This document shows positions 16,869 to 25,234 of a DNA stretch of 64,000 nt, one piece after another. Position numbers and translations under genes: made by a program. Location: NCBI GenBank assembly GCA_002492465.1, contig DKYT01000062.1, positions 5,839-69,838 on the forward strand. The letters run 5' to 3'. The notes beneath the pieces were generated by a model. It saw only the letters and a list, made by a program, of their open reading frames with translations. It was not told the origin of the DNA and searched no databases. The first letter of the stretch is position 1. The number at the start of each line of letters is the position of its first letter. This stretch comes from Lachnospiraceae bacterium UBA7093. Lineage in GTDB: Bacteria > Bacillota > Clostridia > Lachnospirales > Lachnospiraceae.

Positions 16869-17726
16869 ATGAAAAAAGAAAAATTTAGAGTGTCCTCCGT
16901 TTTTATCTACATTGTACTTATTTTTTGGTCTCTTACAACCATTTATCCCATTATATGGGTTATTCAGAACTCCTTTAAGGCAAAAGATAAGATTCTGGCA
17001 AACTCCTTTTCCCTGCCTTTAGGCGATCTGTTTACCACGGCGAACTACAGGAAGGCGTTTAACAACTTAAATATTTTGAGCGCTTATAAGAACAGTCTTT
17101 TTATTTCCTCCATTGTTGCCATTGTGGTGGTCGTTCTTGCAGGTATGGCATCCTTTGCTTTGGTTCGATATACCTTTAAATTAAAAGGAGCTTTATTATC
17201 ACTGGTAATGGCAGGAATGATGTTCCCAGTATTTGCAACGGTAATTCCCGTATACAGCATGGAGGTTAAATGGGGAATTGCATCTACCAATAACTGGGGA
17301 CTGACAATGCTTTCAGTGATTTTACCTCAGGTGGCAGGAAATCTTTCCTTTGCCATAGTGGTGCTTACCGGATTTATCAAAGGACTTCCGGTGGAACTGG
17401 AGGAAGCGGCGTTTATGGAAGGATGCAATGCTTACCAGATTTTCTATAAAGTGGTTATGCCGTTGACCAAACCGTCTTTTGCCACGGTAGCGATCTTCTC
17501 CTTCCTTTGGAGTTATAACGATCTGTTCACACAGATGTTTTACCTGAGAACGCCTAAGATGTTTGGAATTACAGTACTGTTGAACCGATTGACCTCTCAG
17601 GAAGGTACCAACTATGGACTGATGGCAGCAGCGGTTACCTTAGTAGTAGTACCGGTGGTTATCGTATATATTTTCCTGCAGAAGTACATTATAAAAGGTA
17701 TGACGGCAGGCGCAATCAAAGGATAA
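16869..17726 (+). CDS. Sugar ABC transporter permease, MalG type
   Basis: The 285-residue protein has six membrane segments and the EAA loop VELEEAAFMEGCNAYQIFYKVVMPL (about 176-200), the MalG hallmark. It is the partner of the preceding permease. No nucleotide-binding subunit is encoded nearby, so a shared MsmK-type ATPase elsewhere in the genome probably energises it. AAAAGGAGG overlaps the previous stop. Confidence 0.93.
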   Translation: MKKEKFRVSSVFIYIVLIFWSLTTIYPIIWVIQNSFKAKDKILANSFSLPLGDLFTTANYRKAFNNLNILSAYKNSLFISSIVAIVVVVLAGMASFALVRYTFKLKGALLSLVMAGMMFPVFATVIPVYSMEVKWGIASTNNWGLTMLSVILPQVAGNLSFAIVVLTGFIKGLPVELEEAAFMEGCNAYQIFYKVVMPLTKPSFATVAIFSFLWSYNDLFTQMFYLRTPKMFGITVLLNRLTSQEGTNYGLMAAAVTLVVVPVVIVYIFLQKYIIKGMTAGAIKG

Positions 17727-17761
17727 TGAAACCAGGTTTGTAAAAGAGGACAGCTAAGGCT

Positions 17762-18565
17762 ATGTATAAAGTTGTGATTATTGACGATGAACCAATTATC
17801 GTAGAAGGCTTAAGCAGAAGCATTAACTGGAAAGATGCACAGTGCCAGGTTGTGGGCATGGCATATAGTGGAGAAGAAGGTTTAAAGCTGATCAGAAGGG
17901 AAAAGCCGGATATTATTTTTTCGGATATCCGTATGCCTTATATGGACGGCTTGACCATGATCGCGGCGATTAAGTCTGAATTTCCCAATACGCAGATTAC
18001 AATACTGACGGGATATCGGGATTTTGATTATGCTCAGCGCGCTATTAAACTGGGCGTGACCAGGTTCCTTTTGAAACCATCCAAGATGGATGAACTGGAA
18101 GAAGCGCTTCGCGCCATGCGCCAAAAGCTGGAGGAAACAGAAGAACGCCGCCAGGAAAACGAGGAGAAGCCGGCGGGGGGAGAAGTTTTGCCGGAAAAGG
18201 GCGAGGACAAGGAAGGCTCCGAGGATGGGGCGGTTGATAGTACTGCAAATAATTATATTGTAAAAAATGCAGTCAGTTATATTGAAGAGCATTATCGGGA
18301 AAAGCTGAATCTTTCAGATGTGGCGGATCAGGTATATGTGAGCCAGTGGCATTTGAGCAAGCTCATGAATCGTTATCTGGGGCAGAACTTCTCAGAGATT
18401 TTGAATGGTGTGCGTATCAATAAGGCAAAGGAGCTTTTAAAAGATCCTTCCCTGCGGATCGGTGATATAGCGGATGAAGTGGGATTTTTGGACATGGCAC
18501 ATTTTTCAAGAGTATTTAAAAAGATGGTGGGCATTTCCGCCAATGAATATCGGAATCATTTATAA
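17762..18565 (+). CDS. YesN-type response regulator with AraC DNA-binding domain
   Basis: Residues 1-120 are a receiver domain with acidic pocket DDE (9-11), phospho-acceptor Asp in DIIFSDIRMPYMDG (about 56) and the conserved Lys in FLLKPSK. A charged Glu-rich linker (about 125-160) leads to the AraC helix-turn-helix pair, ending with IADEVGFLDMAHFSRVFKKMVGISANEYR. Total length is 267, the short YesN form. It likely receives phosphate from the kinase at 12617 and activates the importer and possibly the GH94 gene. A terminator follows directly. Confidence 0.92.
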   Translation: MYKVVIIDDEPIIVEGLSRSINWKDAQCQVVGMAYSGEEGLKLIRREKPDIIFSDIRMPYMDGLTMIAAIKSEFPNTQITILTGYRDFDYAQRAIKLGVTRFLLKPSKMDELEEALRAMRQKLEETEERRQENEEKPAGGEVLPEKGEDKEGSEDGAVDSTANNYIVKNAVSYIEEHYREKLNLSDVADQVYVSQWHLSKLMNRYLGQNFSEILNGVRINKAKELLKDPSLRIGDIADEVGFLDMAHFSRVFKKMVGISANEYRNHL

Positions 18566-18574
18566 AATTGGGTT

Positions 18575-18620
18575 AGGACCTTTTCTGCAGAGTACGCTGC
18601 AAAAAAGGTCCTGTTGTTTT
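18575..18620 (+). terminator. Intrinsic terminator of the sugar locus
   Basis: AGGACCTTTTCTGCAG pairs with CTGCAAAAAAGGTCCT around AGTACG, followed by GTTGTTTT. It lies ten bases after the response-regulator stop and abuts the convergent CarD-like gene, which it may also serve. Confidence 0.85.
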
Positions 18621-19134
18621 AGTTTGGACTGTGATTCTGTTCGAAACAGTCGGCAATATAGGATTTCACCTCGTCCCGTGATTTCCCAAGGGCAATGGAC
18701 AGTTCTCCGTAAAGGGAGGACTCCGCCAGGTTAAAGTAACGGTTGTCCAGTGCGGTAACCTTATAGCCCTTCATAAGCCGGTTTTCCTTTCTAAGATAAA
18801 TCGTCTTGATGAGCTGTACCCATGCCTTGCAGTTATTAGAGCGCATATATTTTTTGTAGGTATTTTCCAGTGCTTTTTCATCAGGCAGAGTAATCAAAGG
18901 AATATCCGGAATAGACTGGATCAGGCTGTCTGCCTCTTCCTTTGACAGCGCAGGACGAAGGGAGGCATCAGCCGTATCAACAGGGGTGTACACGGTACTC
19001 CCCGAGGAATACACCGGTTTGAGCAGATAGTATTTTCTGTTCTGATCGATACCGGGAATGTTCAGAGTGGTGATGTCCTGAATCAGACATATTCCGTTGC
19101 TGCCATAGATTACATATTCTCCTTTTTGAAACAT
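18619..19134 (-). CDS. CarD-like transcriptional regulator
   Basis: The 171-residue product opens with MFQKGEYVIYGSNGICLIQDI, the Tudor-like RNA-polymerase-interaction domain of CarD/CdnL proteins. YYLLKPVYSSGSTVYTPVD continues the fold. The C-terminal half is helical. CarD proteins bind the polymerase beta subunit and stabilise or tune open complexes at many promoters. ATG 19134 is chosen because AAAGGAGGTGCAAC stands just before it; the reading frame stays open upstream without a site. A promoter is visible upstream. The length and C-terminus fit the Firmicutes form. Confidence 0.85.
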   Translation of the reverse strand: MFQKGEYVIYGSNGICLIQDITTLNIPGIDQNRKYYLLKPVYSSGSTVYTPVDTADASLRPALSKEEADSLIQSIPDIPLITLPDEKALENTYKKYMRSNNCKAWVQLIKTIYLRKENRLMKGYKVTALDNRYFNLAESSLYGELSIALGKSRDEVKSYIADCFEQNHSPN

Positions 19135-19167
19135 GTTGCACCTCCTTTGAAAAACGACTATAGTATT

Positions 19168-19197
19168 AGTATACCAACTTTTTCGAGAAAATGTCAG
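19168..19197 (-). promoter_or_regulatory. Promoter of the CarD-like gene
   Basis: On the minus strand CTGACA (19192-19197) and TATACT (19168-19173) are spaced by 18 bases, 34 bases ahead of the CarD-like start. Confidence 0.65.
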
Positions 19198-19230
19198 CAG
19201 GGATAAAAGAAATAAAGAAATTTGTTTGAT

Positions 19231-19272
19231 CTGCGCACAGCGGCGCTGCTGTATATTGTGCAAAGTGCGCAG
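19231..19272 (+). other. Nested inverted repeats upstream of the histidine phosphatase
   Basis: CTGCGCAC (19231-19238) pairs with GTGCGCAG (19265-19272), enclosing a second dyad, CAGC-GGC-GCTG. It sits 17 bases before the next gene and may be a 5' leader hairpin or an operator. Confidence 0.5.
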
Positions 19273-19289
19273 AAGCGGAAAGGAAAAGA

Positions 19290-19886
19290 ATGAAGTTATA
19301 TCTGGTAAGACATGGTGAAACTGATTGGAATATTGCAAGCAGAATTCAGGGACAGACAGATACAGAGTTAAATGAAAAAGGGAGGCGGCAGGCGGAAGAA
19401 TTTGCGGCGGTAATCGAGAGCCAGGGCTATCGGATCGATTGCATTTACACAAGCTTTAAGAAGCGTGCCTGGGAAACTGCCGTTATTATCGGCAAAAAAT
19501 GGGGAATAGAGCCTAAGGTGAAACCCGGGCTGGAGGAGATTTGCCTGGGGAAGTGGGAAGGCTATACCTGGAAACAGGTGCGGGAGCTTTTTGGAGAGGA
19601 ATATCAGGTCTGGCATGACAACCGCCGTTATCAGGCGGCGCCGCTGGGGGAATCCTACCAGCAATTGTTGGACAGGCTTTTGCCGGCGCTCAACGAGATC
19701 ACAGAGAAAGAAAAAGGAAATGTTCTGGTGGTCACCCATAGCGCAGTGATTATGACGCTGTTGTCCTATCTTTACGATACTCCCTTTGAGGATATGGCAA
19801 AAAAATATAAGACAGGCAATGCACAGATTGTGGAAATTGATGTGCAGCTGCTTGAGAAAATGAACAGAGAATGGAAGAAAGCATGA
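19290..19886 (+). CDS. Histidine phosphatase family protein
   Basis: The 198-residue protein begins MKLYLVRHGETDWNIASRIQGQTDTELNEKGR, with the RHG catalytic His at residue 8 and the partner arginines. The second catalytic His is in VLVVTHSAVIMTLL (about 150). This is the cofactor-dependent phosphoglycerate-mutase-like phosphatase fold; similar proteins include alpha-ribazole phosphatase and broad-specificity phosphatases. Substrate is unknown. Its stop overlaps the start of the GTPase-nuclease gene by ATGA, indicating translational coupling. Confidence 0.88.
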   Translation: MKLYLVRHGETDWNIASRIQGQTDTELNEKGRRQAEEFAAVIESQGYRIDCIYTSFKKRAWETAVIIGKKWGIEPKVKPGLEEICLGKWEGYTWKQVRELFGEEYQVWHDNRRYQAAPLGESYQQLLDRLLPALNEITEKEKGNVLVVTHSAVIMTLLSYLYDTPFEDMAKKYKTGNAQIVEIDVQLLEKMNREWKKA

Positions 19887-22597
19887 AAAAAGCAGTGATT
19901 GGAATTCTTGCCCATGTGGATGCCGGGAAGACAACTTTATCAGAGGCGCTGCTCTATGTAAGCGGGAGCATCCGCAGGCTGGGAAGGGTAGACAAGAGGG
20001 ATGCTTTTCTGGATACCTACGTGCAGGAACGGGAACGGGGCATTACCATATTTTCCAAACAGGCGGTGCTGAAAGGAAAAACGGCAGAAATCACCCTGCT
20101 GGATACCCCGGGACATGTGGATTTTTCAACTGAAATGGAACGGACACTGCAGGTGCTGGACGGCGCGGTTCTGATGATCAGCGGGTGCGACGGGGTACAG
20201 GGGCATACCCTGACGCTTTGGCGGCTGCTAAAACGTTATCAGATACCGGTATTCCTCTTTGTGAATAAGATGGATCGTCAGGAAGCGGAGGAAAAGGCTG
20301 TTTTTCAAAGTATCAAGGAGCAGTTAAGCGAGGCATGTATTTCCTTTTCCCAGCCGGATACGGAGGCGTTTTATGAAAGTATTGCGGTTTGCGACGAGCA
20401 TGCTTTCAATGTGTTTCTGGAAAAGGGAAAAATTGAGAAAGAGCTTATACAAAGTTTGATCGGGGAAAGGAAAATCTTTCCCTGCTTTTTTGGATCGGCA
20501 TTGAAAGTTTCGGGGGTGGAGGAACTACTAAATGCCCTGGGGGAATATATGCCGGAGAAGGTTTATCCTGCGGCATTTGGCGCCAGGGTCTACAAAATCA
20601 CCCGGGACGAGCAGGGAAATCGTCTGACTCATATGAAGATTACCGGCGGTTCCCTGAAGGTGAGGGATGTGCTGACCGGAGAGGGAAGGGAAAAAGCCGC
20701 TGACAAAGAATCCCAAAAGTGGGAGGAGAAGGTCAACCAGATTCGTGTTTATTCCGGGGAAAAATTTGTGGCGACCCAGGAAGCGGAGGCAGGGACGGTC
20801 TGTGCCGTAACCGGACTTACCAATACCTTTGCGGGAGAAGGGCTGGGGGCGGAAAAAGAGATTCTTTATCCGGAGCTTGCCCCGGTTCTCTGCTATCGTG
20901 TATTACTGCCGGAGGGAGTGGACGGTCTGAAGATACTTCCCAGGCTGAGAGAGCTTGAGGAGGAGGAACCCCAGCTTCACCTTTTATGGGATGAGAAGAA
21001 CAGGGAGATCAAGGTTCAGATTATGGGGCAGGTACAGATAGAGGTATACAGGAACCTGATTCGTGAGCGGTTTGGGGTGGAAGCGGACTTTGATGCAGGC
21101 AGTATCGTATACAGGGAAACCATTGGGAACAGGGTGGAAGGGGTAGGACATTTTGAACCCCTCCGCCACTATGCGGAGGTGCACTTGCTGTTGGAGCCTG
21201 GGGAGCCGGGCAGCGGGCTTGTGATAGAAGCCGACTGCAGCGAGGATACCCTTGCCCTGAATTGGCAGAGACTGATTCTGACTCATTTAAAGGAAAAGGA
21301 TCATTTGGGGGTGCTTACAGGAGCTCCTATTACGGATATGAAAATCACCCTGAAAGCAGGGCGTGCTCATCCCAAGCACACGGAAGGCGGAGATTTCCGG
21401 CAGGCAACCTATCGGGCGCTGCGCCAGGGGCTGATGCAGGCGGAAAGTATTTTGCTGGAGCCTTACTATGCTTTTTCCCTGGAGATACCGGATCAGTCGG
21501 TAGGACGCGCTATGACGGATCTGGAGCAGATGCAGGGCTCCTTTACCCTGGAGCATAGAGGAGAAGGAAGGGCAGTCCTTCGGGGGACTGCGCCTATGGC
21601 GCTGTTGCAGGAATATCAAAAGCAGGTGCTTGCCTATACCAGAGGAGAAGGGCAGCTATATTGTACCATGGCAGGATATTATCCCTGCCATAATACGGAG
21701 ACAGTTCTCAGGGAAAAAGCTTACGATCCTCTTGCTGATGTGGAAAATACACCTCATTCTGTTTTCTGCTCTCATGGAGCGGGAGTGATCGTGGAGTGGG
21801 ATCAGGTGCCTGCTTATATGCATTTGGAGAGCTGTCTTTTAAAGGAAAGAGCTTTGAAAGCCGGAGAAGGGGAAGAGCCGCCTGTGTATCTGAGCCGCAG
21901 GAAGGAGAAAGGGGGAGAGGCGGTTTGGCTGGGAACGGACGAAATTGATGAGATTTTGAACCGCACCTCCTATGCAAATGGTCGGGAAAACCGTAAAGGG
22001 GTGAAGACAGGCTGGAAAAAAACCGGGACAAAGAGGGAAGCCGATACGCCCCGGCAGGTGAGAACCTACAGCCCGGCGCCTAAAAAGGAAGAATATCTGC
22101 TGGTTGACGGATACAATGTGATTTTTGCATGGGAAGAATTAAAAGAGCTTGCAGCGGAAAATCTGGACGGTGCCAGGGGAAAGCTGCTGGATCTGCTATG
22201 CAACTATCAGGCGGTAAAAAAATGTAATCTTATTGCGGTTTTTGACGCTTACCGCCTTGCCGGGCATCCTACGGAAATTCTGGATTATCACAATATTCAT
22301 GTGGTATATACGAGGGAGGCGGAAACAGCCGATCAGTATATTGAGAAATTTGCCCATGAGAACGGGAAACGGTACGATGTGACGGTTGCCACCTCTGACG
22401 GGCTTGAGCAGATCATTATTACAGGGGAGGGATGCAGACTGATTTCCTCCCGGGAATTGCAGGAGGAGATCATGCAGGTTTCACAGCAGGTTCTGGAGGA
22501 GTTTGGGCGTGTCCAGCCTGGCAGTAAAATTACCCTGAGGGAGCTGCTGTCCGGTCAGCAGGTAAGGGAGATGGAGAAAATCAGGGAAGATTCCTGA
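19883..22597 (+). CDS. TetM/EF-G-like translational GTPase fused to a YacP/Rae1-type NYN nuclease
   Basis: Residues 1 to about 640 follow the ribosomal protection protein plan: G1 AHVDAGKT (10-17), RGIT, G3 DTPGHVDF, G4 NKMD near 128, then domains II-V with SIVYRETI. A basic linker follows. Residues about 736-880 form a NYN/PIN-like domain of the YacP (Rae1) family: LLVDGYNVIFAW, ARGKLLDLLCNYQ, VFDAYRL, ETADQYIEKFA and VATSDGLEQ carry the conserved acidic residues. Rae1 is a ribosome-associated endonuclease that cuts mRNA in the A site, where TetM/EF-G also bind; a joint ribosome-rescue or mRNA-cleaving role is an inference. ATG 19883 (GGAAG before it, ATGA overlap) is preferred over 19871. 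It should not be taken as proof of tetracycline resistance. Confidence 0.88.
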   Translation: MKKAVIGILAHVDAGKTTLSEALLYVSGSIRRLGRVDKRDAFLDTYVQERERGITIFSKQAVLKGKTAEITLLDTPGHVDFSTEMERTLQVLDGAVLMISGCDGVQGHTLTLWRLLKRYQIPVFLFVNKMDRQEAEEKAVFQSIKEQLSEACISFSQPDTEAFYESIAVCDEHAFNVFLEKGKIEKELIQSLIGERKIFPCFFGSALKVSGVEELLNALGEYMPEKVYPAAFGARVYKITRDEQGNRLTHMKITGGSLKVRDVLTGEGREKAADKESQKWEEKVNQIRVYSGEKFVATQEAEAGTVCAVTGLTNTFAGEGLGAEKEILYPELAPVLCYRVLLPEGVDGLKILPRLRELEEEEPQLHLLWDEKNREIKVQIMGQVQIEVYRNLIRERFGVEADFDAGSIVYRETIGNRVEGVGHFEPLRHYAEVHLLLEPGEPGSGLVIEADCSEDTLALNWQRLILTHLKEKDHLGVLTGAPITDMKITLKAGRAHPKHTEGGDFRQATYRALRQGLMQAESILLEPYYAFSLEIPDQSVGRAMTDLEQMQGSFTLEHRGEGRAVLRGTAPMALLQEYQKQVLAYTRGEGQLYCTMAGYYPCHNTETVLREKAYDPLADVENTPHSVFCSHGAGVIVEWDQVPAYMHLESCLLKERALKAGEGEEPPVYLSRRKEKGGEAVWLGTDEIDEILNRTSYANGRENRKGVKTGWKKTGTKREADTPRQVRTYSPAPKKEEYLLVDGYNVIFAWEELKELAAENLDGARGKLLDLLCNYQAVKKCNLIAVFDAYRLAGHPTEILDYHNIHVVYTREAETADQYIEKFAHENGKRYDVTVATSDGLEQIIITGEGCRLISSRELQEEIMQVSQQVLEEFGRVQPGSKITLRELLSGQQVREMEKIREDS

Positions 22598-22651
22598 AAA
22601 GGCATCATATCTCTGTAAAGAATAGAGTAATGCGTCCTTTTCGGCTGGCAG

Positions 22652-23272
22652 TCAGCGGATATGCTCCTGGGGAGCATCGTCCTCAAAATCAAAAACACAT
22701 CTTTCATAGGCGTTGATGATATGGGTGTCCATGTATTTATCGTAACGTTTGTGCATCCGCCCATAGGACATGTGCACATGTCCGTGAAGGTAATATTTGG
22801 GCTTGTACTTCTCAATAAGGTGGCGGAACACCTGAAAGCCCTGATGGGGAAGATCCAGTCCGTCGTTCAGCTGGTAGGCAGGGGCATGGGTTACCAGAAT
22901 GTCAAAGCCTCTGTGGCGCAGAAGCTGAAACCACAATTTTGCCACCCGCCGTCTCATGCCCAGCTCGGTGTACTGGTGGGGACCCTGGCGGTACCGCATG
23001 GAGCCTCCCAGCCCCAGAATGCGGATACCGTTGTAAACATAGATTTGGTCTTCAATGCAGATGCAGCCTTCCGGCGGAATTTTCTCATACTTTCCGTCGT
23101 GATTTCCGTGGATGTACAAAACGGGTACGTTGGAAAGGGTTACAAGAAAAGAAAGGTAGCGGGGATCTAAGTCGCCGCAGGAAATGATCAGGTCGATTCC
23201 CTCCAGCTTGCTTTTCTCGAAAAAATCCCAATAGTATTTCGATTCTTCGTCTGCAATAGCAAGTATTTTCAT
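22652..23272 (-). CDS. Calcineurin-like metallophosphoesterase
   Basis: This 206-residue protein has the metal-binding blocks ADEESKYYWD, SCGDLDPRYL, GNHDGKY, VTHAP and HGHVHM in order. The first block carries Asp but not the usual DxH. It is a small bacterial MPE of unknown substrate, in the cytoplasm. It lies seven bases after the ParB/BMP gene and is the last gene of a four-gene minus-strand operon. Confidence 0.88.
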   Translation of the reverse strand: MKILAIADEESKYYWDFFEKSKLEGIDLIISCGDLDPRYLSFLVTLSNVPVLYIHGNHDGKYEKIPPEGCICIEDQIYVYNGIRILGLGGSMRYRQGPHQYTELGMRRRVAKLWFQLLRHRGFDILVTHAPAYQLNDGLDLPHQGFQVFRHLIEKYKPKYYLHGHVHMSYGRMHKRYDKYMDTHIINAYERCVFDFEDDAPQEHIR

Positions 23273-23279
23273 ATGTAGA

Positions 23280-25190
23280 TCAGCCTTCCTCTTTTCTTAC
23301 TCCCTGCTGATTGATCACAGGCGCCGCCTGTTCATTCAGGTCTTCCTTCTTGGGAATGGTTCCGATGATATTTTCCGCCAGCCAATCCATGTTCATAATT
23401 TCTTCAGGAGAAAGCTTTTGGTCAGGGTCAGCAATAACGATTCCCGTCTGAGAATATAAAATACCCGAAAATGGATTGAACAATTCAGAGCTGATGGTAG
23501 TTTTAAGTAATTCCACCAAACGTTTTGTACCTATGGGAAGATGGCTTGAGCATGCCACGTCTATCACGCCTGCGGACATACCCCACCAGTAGTTGATTGC
23601 CTTGGCGGGAGAAGTTTTTTCATCGTTTTTCCAGGTGCCGTCCATAATGGTGCGGATCAGCTGCTCATAAAATTTTCCCCAGTGGCACAGGGGCAGGGCA
23701 AGATTTCTGGTATGGTCACCGTCCACATGATAGATGCCAAAGAAGCGGGAAGCTTCCTCCGGAATCGCCATGTCCTTGCCGGAAATACAGGAAGAGTGGG
23801 TTTCCCGGATCCGTTCGTCCACATCCACATCCTTCATACTGGACCATTCCAGATAAACCTTTGCTCTGGGGTTAATCATTTTTGCCCCAAGTGCAAAGGC
23901 ATTGATATTGGCGATGGTGCCAAAAATGGGATAATCGGCAATATAGGTCAGGCAGTTGTTCTCCGCCATGGCTCCGGCGATGGCGCCCATCAGAAATTTA
24001 GCTTCATGCATTCTCGCATAATAGGTGCGGATATATTTGTGGGAGGTGTTTAAAGAGCAGTTCAAAATCCGCACATTGGGGTGGGCGATAGCTGCCTTTA
24101 CGCTTGCCTGCACGAAGGCGGGAGTGGTGGTAAAGATCAGATTGCAGCCCTCTGCAATTGCCTGCTCGATCAGGTCGTCTGCATTTTCAGTGGTTCCGTT
24201 TTCATAGCAGATCGTCTGCAGCTCTTCTGGGAAGGTCTGTTCAAGATAAAGCCTGCCCAGCTCATGGGTGTAGGTCCAGGAGGAGGTGCCGGAGGTCTTT
24301 TCATAGATAAACGCCGCCTTCAGCTTAGGGGAGCTGACAGGAAGCAGAATGCTGAGGAGAGGTTTTTTCTCCTGGCTGGGATTCATTTTCAGGTCAATAT
24401 CGCCTTCCTCCTGGAGAAGCTCAAATTCCTTCCAGCTTTTGGCAATTAATTCCTTCAGTTCATTGGTGGTTTTGTCTTCCACTTCTTCATAGCCGTGAAG
24501 GGTGATAAAAGCAAGAAAAGCGTCTCCTGGCGTAATATGCAGCTTATTTCCCCCTTTTGCAATATATTCGGCTTTAAAACGGGTATACAGGGCGCTGAAG
24601 GTCAGAAGATCTTCGTCGCTCCAAACCTCGCCTGGCGCTTTCCCTACTGCTTTTTGCAGCTTTGCAAAGTTTCCCTCTTTAGAAAACCAGATATAATTGA
24701 TAGGCGCCGCCTGGTAAAACTCCATAAATTCGTAATAGATTTTGTTCTCTTTTTCCTCAGTGCGCCTTGGCACGATTCGAGTTACCGTCCCGGGGATGGA
24801 GACAGCCTTATGGTATTTCATAACGCTGACTCTTTTATTTCCTTCCAGAACATAAAATTTGTTCATGTATTCGTAGGCTACGATTGGTTCCCGGATGCCC
24901 TCCTCCACATGGCTGGTGCTGAGAGCGGACCACTTACTGGCAAACTCTGAATTTTCTTTTAAAATAGGCATGAAATTTCCTGCAAAGGAATTGCTTCTGC
25001 CGATGGTTTTGGTTCCGGCGATCTGCTCCGTAGGGATCTGAACCAGCCCCAGAGGTACTTCATAGTAAGACCCTCTCTCCGGCATAATATCGTCCAAAAC
25101 CTGCAGGGTAGGCTTTTCACCGCGCAGCATCCGCATCTGATAGTCTCTTTTTCCAAGTTTAAAGGCTCTACTGTAATCTTCTCTTCCCAT
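23280..25190 (-). CDS. Cytoplasmic ParB-like / BMP-family fusion protein
   Basis: No signal peptide or lipobox is present (the start is MGREDYSRAFKLGKRDYQ), unlike normal BMP-family nucleoside-binding lipoproteins. Residues about 85-145 contain a ParB/sulfiredoxin-like block (EPIVAYEYMNKFYVLEGNKRVSVMKY). From about 290 a BMP/PnrA-like periplasmic-binding fold follows (KAAFIYEKTSGTSSWTYTHELGR, then AIAEGCNLIFTTTP, GAIAGAMAENN, WGMSAGVIDVACSSHLP). The protein may sense a nucleoside-type ligand inside the cell. ATG 25190 follows GGAGG by five bases; earlier in-frame ATGs overlap that site. It is 636 residues and lies between a GT39-like gene and a phosphoesterase. Confidence 0.75.
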   Translation of the reverse strand: MGREDYSRAFKLGKRDYQMRMLRGEKPTLQVLDDIMPERGSYYEVPLGLVQIPTEQIAGTKTIGRSNSFAGNFMPILKENSEFASKWSALSTSHVEEGIREPIVAYEYMNKFYVLEGNKRVSVMKYHKAVSIPGTVTRIVPRRTEEKENKIYYEFMEFYQAAPINYIWFSKEGNFAKLQKAVGKAPGEVWSDEDLLTFSALYTRFKAEYIAKGGNKLHITPGDAFLAFITLHGYEEVEDKTTNELKELIAKSWKEFELLQEEGDIDLKMNPSQEKKPLLSILLPVSSPKLKAAFIYEKTSGTSSWTYTHELGRLYLEQTFPEELQTICYENGTTENADDLIEQAIAEGCNLIFTTTPAFVQASVKAAIAHPNVRILNCSLNTSHKYIRTYYARMHEAKFLMGAIAGAMAENNCLTYIADYPIFGTIANINAFALGAKMINPRAKVYLEWSSMKDVDVDERIRETHSSCISGKDMAIPEEASRFFGIYHVDGDHTRNLALPLCHWGKFYEQLIRTIMDGTWKNDEKTSPAKAINYWWGMSAGVIDVACSSHLPIGTKRLVELLKTTISSELFNPFSGILYSQTGIVIADPDQKLSPEEIMNMDWLAENIIGTIPKKEDLNEQAAPVINQQGVRKEEG

Positions 25191-25234
25191 GATTTCCTCC
25201 ATCATTTTTAATGTTTATAGTTGCCTGAATGTAT

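Noticed and set aside
19883..22597. Tetracycline-resistance gene tet(M)/tet(W)
   Set aside because: The GTPase is related but diverged and carries a nuclease domain; resistance is not supported by sequence alone.
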